Assembly: GCA_020723365.1 (NCBI GenBank)
Contig: DYJB01000161.1
Coordinates: 1 to 6,303 of the forward strand
Direction: 5' to 3'
Length of the DNA stretch: 6,303 bases
Origin: Candidatus Aquidulcis sp.
GTDB lineage: Bacteria; Chloroflexota; Anaerolineae; Anaerolineales; E44-bin32
Shown here: piece by piece, positions 1 through 5,286 of the stretch
Layout: every line of letters begins with the position of its first letter
How positions within the stretch are numbered: the first letter of the stretch is position 1
Notes under the pieces: model-generated
Database searches by the model: none
What the model saw: the letters and a program-made list of their open reading frames with translations, nothing else
Told to the model about the DNA's origin: nothing
Program-made: the position numbers and the translations under genes

Positions 1-1374
1 TACCCGCACGGTGAGCCGATTCGCTTGCGGCGGATGGTATTCGAGTCGGATGCTCTTGCGAAGCTGCCCGCCATCTTGACCGAGAGTGGGGCGCGCCCGG
101 ATCGTCCGCTGCTCGTTGTCATGGATGCTACGCCTATGCGCCGTGCCGGCGCGGACTTGAAGCCGATGGTGCTCAACCGGCTGTCCGAGGCCGGGTGGTC
201 ACCCTCAGCCGTTGTGGTTCCGGCCGACGCCACGGGCCAGGTGCACACGGACCTGGAGCGGATCGTCGGCGTGCAGGCTCGGCTGTCATCCGATTGCTCC
301 GTCCTGGCGCTTGGCTCGGGCACCATCACGGACATTGCCAAGCACGCCTGCTTCCGCCGCGAGCAGGAAACCGGAGGCGCCATCCCCTTCGTCGTCTTCC
401 AGACGGCCAACAGCGTCAGCGCCTACACCTCGAACATGGCGCCGGTCTTCGTCGAAGGGGTCAAACGCACGCTTCCGTCGCGCTACCCGGATGCGCTGGT
501 CTGCGACTTGGAGACGCTGCGCGATGCGCCGCCGTCGATGACGGCCGCCGGCGTGGGCGACCTGCTGGCGGCGAGCGTGAGCTTCGCCGATTGGTATCTG
601 GCCTACCGGCTTGGCCAGGATGACAGCTACACGCCGCTGGCGGAGAGGCTGATGGAAGGGCTGCGCACGGCGCTGCCCGACGTCGCCGCCGAGTCGCGTG
701 CAGGTGACCTGCGCGCGATGGGCGCGCTGGCCAGGTGGATCGCCCTGGCCGGGCTGGCGATGTCGCTCTCGCATGCCACCACGCCCCTGTCGGGCTACGA
801 GCACGTCCTCTCGCATGTGCTCGACATGCTGGGTGAGTGGCAGCGCAGGCCGCTGGCCGTGCATGGCGCTCAGGTTGCGATCGCCTCCCTGCGCATGGCG
901 TCGATCTACCAGGCATTCCTGAGGGACTTCGATCCGCGGACTGTGGATTGGCCGGCGTGCTTCCCCGGCGCCGAGGGCGCGCGCATGCAAGTGGAAGCCG
1001 CCTTCGCGGATATCGATCCCACCGGGAGGACCGGGGCCGAGTGCTGGAAGGACTATGCCGTCAAACTCGAGGTGTGGCATGCGCACCGTGAACGCGCGCG
1101 CCGGAGCCTGGAAGCCTGGGCTGATCTGCGCCCGGACCTGGCGCAGCGCGTGTGGCCTGCTGCACAGGTTGAGAGGATCATGGTCGCCGCCGGGCTGGCG
1201 ATGGACTTTCCCGGACTGCAGCCGCCAGTTGAGGCGGCGCACGCTAGTCGGGCGTTTCTGACGGCCCACTGGATCCGCAAGCGCTTCACGCTCGGAGACT
1301 TGTTGCACTTCCTGCGCTGGGATCGCCAGGCGCTGTGGGAGCGGGCCTCGGGAAGGAGAGGCCCATCCGACTAG
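1..1374 (+). CDS. sn-glycerol-1-phosphate dehydrogenase-like protein (iron-type ADH fold), 5' partial
   Basis: This is a member of the AraM/EgsA branch of the iron-containing alcohol dehydrogenase superfamily. Known members reduce dihydroxyacetone phosphate to sn-glycerol-1-phosphate with NAD(P)H in the cytosol. Numbering here is from the TTG at position 25. The nucleotide-binding loop GSGTITD is at residues 97-103. Likely metal ligands are D179 (GVGDLL), H260 (SGYEH) and H280 (AVHGAQV), matching the Asp-His-His set of the family. The frame is open to the left edge, and the upstream codons (YPHGEPIR) continue a family-like N-terminus. There is no Shine-Dalgarno sequence before the TTG at 25 or the ATG at 34, so the true start is probably about 20-30 codons outside the window. 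At 449 or more residues it is longer than typical AraM (about 390-400), the excess lying C-terminally. An oddity is Ser132, where relatives carry Asp in the S-x-D-G motif, so the substrate may differ. The fold is confident; the exact substrate is inferred. Confidence 0.85.
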   Translation, partial: YPHGEPIRLRRMVFESDALAKLPAILTESGARPDRPLLVVMDATPMRRAGADLKPMVLNRLSEAGWSPSAVVVPADATGQVHTDLERIVGVQARLSSDCSVLALGSGTITDIAKHACFRREQETGGAIPFVVFQTANSVSAYTSNMAPVFVEGVKRTLPSRYPDALVCDLETLRDAPPSMTAAGVGDLLAASVSFADWYLAYRLGQDDSYTPLAERLMEGLRTALPDVAAESRAGDLRAMGALARWIALAGLAMSLSHATTPLSGYEHVLSHVLDMLGEWQRRPLAVHGAQVAIASLRMASIYQAFLRDFDPRTVDWPACFPGAEGARMQVEAAFADIDPTGRTGAECWKDYAVKLEVWHAHRERARRSLEAWADLRPDLAQRVWPAAQVERIMVAAGLAMDFPGLQPPVEAAHASRAFLTAHWIRKRFTLGDLLHFLRWDRQALWERASGRRGPSD

Positions 1375-1393
1375 TCTGCGGCCACTTCCCGAG
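1347..1393 (+). terminator. possible stem-loop spanning the dehydrogenase stop codon
   Basis: A perfect 9-base inverted repeat (CTCGGGAAG at 1347-1355, CTTCCCGAG at 1385-1393) brackets the stop codon, with a 29-base loop. No T-run follows, so an intrinsic terminator is only a weak proposal. The pairing itself is seen directly. Confidence 0.25.
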
Positions 1394-1522
1394 CAGGGTG
1401 CGGAAGCAGGACAGGGACTCCGTGCGCGACATTCCCGGGCCCCCTCGTTCAGGCCAGCGGTCCGGCGTGCGGAGCGCCTCCCGCAGGCGGAGAGTCCCGC
1501 GAGCGGAGCGAATGGGAGTGAG

Positions 1523-1629
1523 GGCGGGGGTGTAGGGGCCGTGGCGCTGCGCTAGTTGAGAGGAACGTGGGTTCCCCCCGACTGCCAGGCAAAGGCGGGG
1601 GTGAGGGGCGGTCGCGCTCCTCAAAGAGA
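1523..1629. repeat. degenerate G-rich direct repeat, two copies about 71 bases apart
   Basis: The core GGCGGGGGTG occurs exactly at 1523-1532 and 1594-1603. In both copies it is followed by AGGGGC (after one extra T in the first copy) and then a loosely similar stretch with a GCGCT core, ending near GTTGAG in copy one and AAAGAG in copy two. Similarity therefore extends for about 35 bases with indels. The complementary strand reads as C-rich CACCCCCGCC runs, a style common between genes in Chloroflexota genomes (family knowledge, from memory). No coding role is visible. Confidence 0.45.
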
Positions 1630-1747
1630 TCGGTCGGAGGAAGTTGGCTCGCGATCCGGTTGCGCAGATGCAGGCAGAGGTTCAGCGAAGACGCTTTCTA
1701 CGTTGGCTGGCATGCGGGACGGGGACACACTATCGTGTTGAGCTAGA

Positions 1748-1772
1748 GCGGGTTGCGGGGAAGCAACACCGC
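1748..1772. other. bulged stem-loop in the intergenic region
   Basis: The arms GCGG-GTTGC (1748-1756) and GCAAC-A-CCGC (1763-1772) pair over nine positions with a single bulged A at 1768 and a six-base GGGGAA loop. No T-run follows on either strand, and no promoter is recognisable upstream. It could be a structured RNA element or a chance fold in GC-rich DNA. Confidence 0.3.
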
Positions 1773-1863
1773 GGGGTACATGGGCAAGGGCATCTCGGTC
1801 GGCGGCGCGAGCCCTCTCTCCAGCTGCGAGTGACCGTGGAGGGGAGGCTGCGGAGCAGGCGAC

Positions 1864-1883
1864 GGGCCGGCAGATGCCGGCCC
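1864..1883 (-). terminator. strong hairpin downstream of the ZIP transporter gene
   Basis: A perfect GC-rich inverted repeat (GGGCCGGC at 1864-1871, GCCGGCCC at 1876-1883) closes on an AGAT tetraloop. It lies about 38 bases beyond the ZIP stop codon and could end transcription of either convergent gene. No U-tract follows in either direction, so rho-independent function is uncertain, although in high-GC genomes such tracts are often weak. Confidence 0.45.
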
Positions 1884-1921
1884 CGGTTGTCTTCGCTACC
1901 CCGCGGACGCCCCGGGATCCT

Positions 1922-2758
1922 TCAGCCCAACGCCACGTCGAGCAGCATCATGACGGCGAATCCGCCCATGGCGCCCAGCGTGGCGATATCGGTCCGGCTG
2001 CCGGTGAGCGGCGACTCTTTGTCCTCGCGCTGGGACTCCGGTATCAACTCCTCGACGACGACGTAGATCATGGCGCCGGCGGCGAATGCCAGTGCGTAAG
2101 GCAGGATCGGCCGCATGAGCAGGACGGCCGCCGCGCCGAGTACCCCGGCGATCGGCTCGACGACGCCCGAGAGCTGCCCGAGGAAGAAGGCGCGGCCGCG
2201 CGAGAGGCCCTCGCCGCGCAGCGGGACGGAGACGGCGACGCCTTCGGGGAAGTTCTGCAGCCCGATGCCGATAGCCAGGGCGATGGCTCCGGGCAGCGTT
2301 GCGGAAGGCAGGCCCGCCGCCACCGCGCCGAAGGCCACGCCCACGGCCAGGCCCTCGGGAATGTTGTGCAGGGTGATCGCCAGCACCAGCAGGACGCTGC
2401 GCTGCCAGGATGTCTTGATCCCTTCCGTCTCATCGAGGGACAGCCCGAGGTGCAGGTGGGGAAGGGAACGGTCAACGGCGTATAGGAAGGCCCCGCCGGC
2501 CAGGAATCCCACCACGGCCGGGAGCCAGGCGGGCAGACCGCTCTCCTCCGCCATCTCGATGGCCGGAGCCAGCAGCGACCAGAAGCTGGCGGCGATCATC
2601 ACGCCCGCGGCGAATCCCAGCATGCCCTGCAGCAGCTTCTTGTTGACCTGGCGTGTCACGAAGACGGCCGATGCGCCCAGGGCTGTCACGCCCCAGGTGA
2701 ACAGGGTCGCCAGGAGTGCTTGAACGATCGGGTGGAGTCCCGCAAGGAAGGTGATCAT
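1922..2758 (-). CDS. ZIP family divalent metal transporter (GufA subfamily)
   Basis: A 278-residue inner-membrane protein that probably imports zinc or other divalent cations. About eight hydrophobic helices are visible, near residues 9-33, 43-64, 77-95, 121-147, 155-181, 189-213, 217-237 and 258-278. The ZIP metal-site motifs are intact: HNIPEG at 131-136 in helix 4 and QNFPEG at 168-173 in helix 5. E201 in helix 6 lies 29 residues after E172, the same spacing as between the corresponding Glu residues of the Bordetella ZIP structure. A short PHLHLG His pair (101, 103) sits in the loop before helix 4, a usual place for His-rich segments. The ATG at 2758 is preceded by a weak AGGGA about eight bases upstream. 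The gene lies 169 bases downstream of tRNA-Arg on the same strand, with no clear promoter of its own between them. The family is secure; the metal is not determined. Confidence 0.93.
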   Translation of the reverse strand: MITFLAGLHPIVQALLATLFTWGVTALGASAVFVTRQVNKKLLQGMLGFAAGVMIAASFWSLLAPAIEMAEESGLPAWLPAVVGFLAGGAFLYAVDRSLPHLHLGLSLDETEGIKTSWQRSVLLVLAITLHNIPEGLAVGVAFGAVAAGLPSATLPGAIALAIGIGLQNFPEGVAVSVPLRGEGLSRGRAFFLGQLSGVVEPIAGVLGAAAVLLMRPILPYALAFAAGAMIYVVVEELIPESQREDKESPLTGSRTDIATLGAMGGFAVMMLLDVALG

Positions 2759-2835
2759 GGCTTGTCCCTACGACCAGGATCGCCGGCCGAGCGCGGGCGC
2801 TGTCTTCGCCCCCGGCTGGCTTCCGGCCTGCCAGT

Positions 2836-2858
2836 GCCGCCGGATTGGCGCCGGCGGC
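2836..2858 (-). terminator. GC-rich stem-loop between tRNA-Arg and the ZIP gene
   Basis: The perfect 8-base arms GCCGCCGG (2836-2843) and CCGGCGGC (2851-2858) enclose a 7-base loop. It lies 70 bases past the tRNA 3' end and 78 bases before the ZIP start codon, so it may terminate the tRNA transcript or act as a leader structure for ZIP. No T-run follows, so its role is uncertain. Confidence 0.4.
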
Positions 2859-2927
2859 CGGAGAGGGGAGAGCGCACCTTGCAGGGCGCAGCGCGACTAA
2901 CCTGCGTTCGTACCGGATCGCTGCCAG

Positions 2928-3000
2928 CGCCCCCGCGGTGATTCGAACACCGAACCTACTGATTCGAAGTCAGGCGCTCTATCCATTGAGCTACGGGGGC
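2928..3000 (-). tRNA. trnR: tRNA-Arg, anticodon TCG
   Basis: A complete 73-base cloverleaf reads on the minus strand. The 7-bp acceptor (GCCCCCG/CGGGGGC) pairs perfectly, as do the D stem GCTC/GAGC and the T stem CGGTG/CACCG with loop TTCGAAT. The anticodon loop is CTTCGAA, with TCG at plus positions 2965-2967, reading CGA. The arm closely resembles bacterial tRNA-Arg of the CGN family. The first pair of the anticodon stem (27-43) is a C-T mismatch; the other four pairs are canonical. The discriminator base is G, and the 3' CCA is not encoded (CTG follows). A consensus promoter lies directly upstream. Confidence 0.95.
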
Positions 3001-3010
3001 AGATGGGTCG

Positions 3011-3038
3011 ATTATACCGGGGCGGGAAAAGGTGTCAA
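3011..3038 (-). promoter_or_regulatory. sigma70 consensus promoter of tRNA-Arg
   Basis: On the minus strand a perfect TTGACA (plus positions 3033-3038) and a perfect TATAAT (3011-3016) are separated by 16 bases. The -10 box ends 10 bases before the mature tRNA 5' end, which would place transcription start a few bases upstream of it. Both hexamers match the consensus exactly in otherwise GC-rich DNA, which is unlikely by chance and fits a strong stable-RNA promoter. Confidence 0.88.
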
Positions 3039-3072
3039 CGCGAACCCGGCACGGCTCCGCGGGAAGAGCAGG

Positions 3073-3810
3073 TCACGCGAAGCGCTCCCCGGGCGCGTGC
3101 ACTCGCTCCCCTTCGCCGTCGGCGATCGTGACGGAACCCTCCCCCAGCACACGCCACTCTCCCGGCCGCCCAACGATGGCCGTGCCGGCGTCGACGCCGA
3201 TGGCGCGCGTCCCGCTCGGGCGGAGCGTCAACCACGGACGAACAACCGCGCGTGGAATCTCGTTGAAATGCGGGAGGATCACCGCCTGCGGTACCAGGCC
3301 GAACGCCGGCAACCACAGCGCCTCCCGGCCCGGCAGCTGATGCAGCCGGACTCCCGGGATGAATGCGCCCAGGATCATGGCGCCGGCGCTGCAACCGGCC
3401 ACCACGCCTCCGCGCTCCAGCACCGCGAGCACCGCCTCCCAGGCCGGCGTCTGGGCGAGCGCCGCCAGCAGGTAGTCCGGCTTGCCTCCCGAAAAGTAGA
3501 CCAGGTCGGCGAAGGCAATGCGGCGGACGATCTCTGGATCGAGACAGTCGGAGCGAGTGCGCGCCGGCACAGCCTCGACGTGAGCGCCGAGGGCGCGGAA
3601 GTGCGCTTCGCCCATCGCCGCCCAGCGCTCGAACACCCCGGGGCCATCCGGCGCCGAGGCAGTGGGCAGGATCGCCACCCGCCGGCCGCCGCTCAGGGCC
3701 AGCAGGAGCTCATCGACGGCGCGCATGGAGGGGAGGAACTCCCCCGCGCCCACCAGCGCGAGCGTGCAGGCACTGCCGCCTGATTGGAGTCTCGCTTTGC
3801 CGTCGCTCAT
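3073..3810 (-). CDS. Type 1 glutamine amidotransferase-like / peptidase S51-like protein
   Basis: A 245-residue predicted cytosolic protein with the alpha/beta fold of the S51 (dipeptidase E, cyanophycinase) group. From the chosen start, the strand LALVGAGEF is near residues 17-25, the FSGGKPDYLL loop at 106-115 (relatives have F-x-GG-x-Q), and the nucleophile elbow GCSAGA at 139-144 with Ser141 as likely nucleophile. LPHFNE follows with His181 as candidate catalytic His. These suggest a serine hydrolase or peptidase, but the natural substrate cannot be read; the absence of clear cyanophycin context argues against calling it cyanophycinase. The open frame continues 44 codons upstream, but that part is Arg-rich and unlike the family. 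The ATG at 3810 is preceded by AAGGG at a suitable distance, so I chose it. A TACAAT (plus positions 3835-3840) could be its -10 box. It is divergent from the acyl-CoA dehydrogenase and lies upstream of the tRNA on the same strand. Confidence 0.82.
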   Translation of the reverse strand: MSDGKARLQSGGSACTLALVGAGEFLPSMRAVDELLLALSGGRRVAILPTASAPDGPGVFERWAAMGEAHFRALGAHVEAVPARTRSDCLDPEIVRRIAFADLVYFSGGKPDYLLAALAQTPAWEAVLAVLERGGVVAGCSAGAMILGAFIPGVRLHQLPGREALWLPAFGLVPQAVILPHFNEIPRAVVRPWLTLRPSGTRAIGVDAGTAIVGRPGEWRVLGEGSVTIADGEGERVHAPGERFA

Positions 3811-3834
3811 CGGCCCTTGCGCCTTCTGGAGTGG

Positions 3835-3840
3835 ATTGTA
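3835..3840 (-). promoter_or_regulatory. candidate -10 box for the S51-like gene
   Basis: The minus strand reads TACAAT, five of six matches to the consensus, 24 bases before the chosen ATG. No good -35 hexamer is found 16-18 bases upstream, so this is a partial match only. Confidence 0.3.
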
Positions 3841-3887
3841 CCCGGCACGGGGCCGCGCCTTCCGTAGGCGAGCCCGGCGGGCGGCCC

Positions 3888-3893
3888 TATACT
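3888..3893 (+). promoter_or_regulatory. candidate -10 box for the acyl-CoA dehydrogenase gene
   Basis: The plus strand reads TATACT, five of six matches to TATAAT, in the divergent intergenic region about 138 bases before the start codon. No convincing -35 box lies at the proper distance. If used, it would give a leader of about 130 bases. Confidence 0.3.
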
Positions 3894-3958
3894 CGGGGTG
3901 CCGCATGAGGGAGGCGTGCCAGGCGCGTAGCCCGGCCGCCATCGATCGCTGTTCCGAA

Positions 3959-3977
3959 CCGGCCCGGAGATGGCCGG
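3959..3977 (+). other. leader hairpin upstream of the acyl-CoA dehydrogenase
   Basis: The six-base arms CCGGCC (3959-3964) and GGCCGG (3972-3977) pair around a seven-base loop, within the predicted untranslated leader. It could be a structural element or part of an operator; nothing ties it to a known regulator. Confidence 0.2.
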
Positions 3978-4020
3978 CAAGCTTCCTGCCATGCGGCGTC
4001 CGAACACCCAGAATCCCTTC

Positions 4021-4026
4021 GGAGGT
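4021..4026 (+). promoter_or_regulatory. strong ribosome binding site deciding the acyl-CoA dehydrogenase start
   Basis: GGAGGT, a near-perfect Shine-Dalgarno sequence, ends five bases before the ATG at 4032 and fixes that codon as the start. Confidence 0.8.
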
Positions 4027-4031
4027 GCTCG

Positions 4032-5267
4032 ATGATCGAGGCGCTCCTCAGTGAGTCCCAGCGCGCCCTGCGCGACGAAGCACGCGCCTTCGCACGTGAC
4101 GACGTTCCCCGTGAGCTGATCCTGGATATGGATGCCGGGAAGGTGATCTACCCGCGCGCCTTCCTCGAGGCCGCAGCCCGGCGCAGGCTTCTTGGGCTGC
4201 GCTTCCCGGCCGCCCTTGGCGGGCGCGCCCTGGGCTGGCGCGACGAGATCGTCGTCCTGGAGGAGGTCGGCGTTCTCGGTACGGCGCTGGCCTGCCTGTA
4301 CAGCCTGCCGTCGATCGTTGGGGAAGCGCTGGCGTGTTTCGGGACGCCGGAGCAGCAGGCGCGCTGGCTGACGCCCGTGCTGCAGGGTCGCCTGACCGTG
4401 GCCGAAGCGCTCACCGAACCGCGCGGCGGCTCGGACTTCTTCGGAACCTCCGCCACCGCCCAACGCCACGGCGATGCCTACCTCCTCAAGGGTCAGAAGC
4501 GCTTCATCGTTGGCGCCGAAGGGGCGGATTACTTCCTGGTCTACGCTCGCACGCGGTCCGACGGCGACCCGCATGCGTCCATCAGCATGTTCGTGGTTGA
4601 GCGCGGGCCGGGCGTGCACGTCGAGCATGTCTACGGCCTGCTCGGCACGCGGGGCGGCGGGACGGGGCGGGTGATCTTCCGCGCGGCCCGCGTCCCCGTT
4701 GAGAACCTCATCGGGAAGGAAAACGGCGCAGGCGAGATCTTCTACCAGATGATGATTCCCGAGCGCATGACAAGCGCAGCCGGGGCGCTGGGGCTGGGCC
4801 GGGCCGCCCTGGAAGTCGCCGCCCGCTACAGCGACCGGCGCAAGGCTTTCGGGCAGAAGATCCGCGCCTTCGAAGGCGTCAGCTTCAAGGTGGCCGAAAG
4901 CATCACACTCCTGGACTCAGCCGCCAGCCTTGTGCACGCCGCCGCCACGGCGGTCGATGGCGGCGACGACCCGGGCCGAGTGCGGCGCCTCGTGTCCGAG
5001 TCGAAGAAAGCCGCCACCGAGGCGTCATGGGCCGTCGTCAATCATGCCATGCAGATCCTGGGCGGCATCGGCTACACGGGCGTCTACCCGATCGAACGGC
5101 TCCTTCGGGATGCCCGCCTGGCGTTGATCTGGACCGGCACCAACGAGATCATGGACCTTGTGATCCAGCATGAGTTCTACCGGGAGTTGGGGTTGTCCTC
5201 GTCGGCGCGCGATATCGAGGCGGATGCGCCCGAGCAGGCGAATGAAGGTGAGAAGGTCTTCGAGTGA
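4032..5267 (+). CDS. acyl-CoA dehydrogenase (FAD-dependent)
   Basis: A 411-residue flavoenzyme of usual family length that should oxidise an acyl-CoA to the trans-2-enoyl-CoA and pass electrons to electron-transfer flavoprotein. The helical N-domain covers roughly residues 1-120. The FAD/substrate signature ALTEPRGGSD is at 126-135, followed by a beta-domain with KGQKRFIVGA. The C-terminal helical domain has the DRRKAFGQKI flavin motif, the LGGIGYTG stretch and IWTGTNEIM. The catalytic-base position of medium- and short-chain enzymes (Glu in Y-E-G-T) is Thr368 here. Glu244 in ERMTSAAGALG aligns by eye with the catalytic Glu of isovaleryl-CoA dehydrogenase, so the base is probably there. A short acidic tail follows residue 390. 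The start is set by a strong GGAGGT. It has no co-directional partner in the window (no ETF, thiolase or ligase), so the substrate is unknown; branched or long-chain acyl-CoA is an inference. Confidence 0.92.
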   Translation: MIEALLSESQRALRDEARAFARDDVPRELILDMDAGKVIYPRAFLEAAARRRLLGLRFPAALGGRALGWRDEIVVLEEVGVLGTALACLYSLPSIVGEALACFGTPEQQARWLTPVLQGRLTVAEALTEPRGGSDFFGTSATAQRHGDAYLLKGQKRFIVGAEGADYFLVYARTRSDGDPHASISMFVVERGPGVHVEHVYGLLGTRGGGTGRVIFRAARVPVENLIGKENGAGEIFYQMMIPERMTSAAGALGLGRAALEVAARYSDRRKAFGQKIRAFEGVSFKVAESITLLDSAASLVHAAATAVDGGDDPGRVRRLVSESKKAATEASWAVVNHAMQILGGIGYTGVYPIERLLRDARLALIWTGTNEIMDLVIQHEFYRELGLSSSARDIEADAPEQANEGEKVFE

Positions 5268-5273
5268 CGGCCG

Positions 5274-5286
5274 GGCGCAAAGCGCC
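5274..5286. terminator. small hairpin between convergent genes
   Basis: GGCGC (5274-5278) and GCGCC (5282-5286) pair around an AAA loop in the 18-base gap between two convergent stop codons, just touching the transpeptidase stop. It could serve as a bidirectional terminator, but the stem is only five bases and lacks a T-run. Confidence 0.3.

Larger units (their letters stand above)
1375..1921. other. 547-base convergent intergenic region without a convincing gene
   Basis: This lies between the convergent 3' ends of the dehydrogenase and the ZIP transporter. Open frames on both strands are short, low in recognisable protein character and rich in Arg, Gly and Pro, as expected for random GC-rich DNA. 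None has a credible ribosome binding site. It holds a degenerate G-rich direct repeat, several small hairpins (for example arms at 1475-1479 and 1485-1489) and two stronger stem-loops listed separately. I see no tRNA T-loop signature, no promoter pair and no homology to a known RNA. It may be eroded sequence or a carrier of interspersed repeats. Confidence 0.6.

Noticed and set aside
286..1308. Long antisense open frame (340 codons) inside the dehydrogenase
   Set aside because: It mirrors the codon structure of a clearly recognised gene, is Arg/Gln/His rich, and has no family features.
1286..1624. Minus-strand frame of 112 codons in the intergenic region
   Set aside because: It runs into the dehydrogenase gene, has no ribosome binding site and no domain-like pattern.
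1523..1629. CRISPR-like or tandem repeat array
   Set aside because: There are only two imperfect copies with indels; they lack the regular spacing and identity of an array.
1874..2485. Plus-strand open frame of 203 codons opposite the ZIP gene
   Set aside because: The minus strand encodes an unmistakable eight-helix ZIP transporter; the opposite reading is an Arg/Gly/Asp-rich shadow.
2928..3000. tRNA as an integration site for a genomic island
   Set aside because: There is no integrase, no repeated tRNA 3' end in the window, and the flanking genes look like ordinary chromosomal genes.
3811..3942. 44-codon N-terminal extension of the S51-like protein
   Set aside because: It is Arg/Ala-rich, lies in the divergent promoter region, and the downstream ATG has a better ribosome binding site and family-like start.
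3807..4628. Antisense frame of 273 codons across the divergent region and acyl-CoA dehydrogenase
   Set aside because: It overlaps a secure gene and its promoter region and lacks recognisable protein character.
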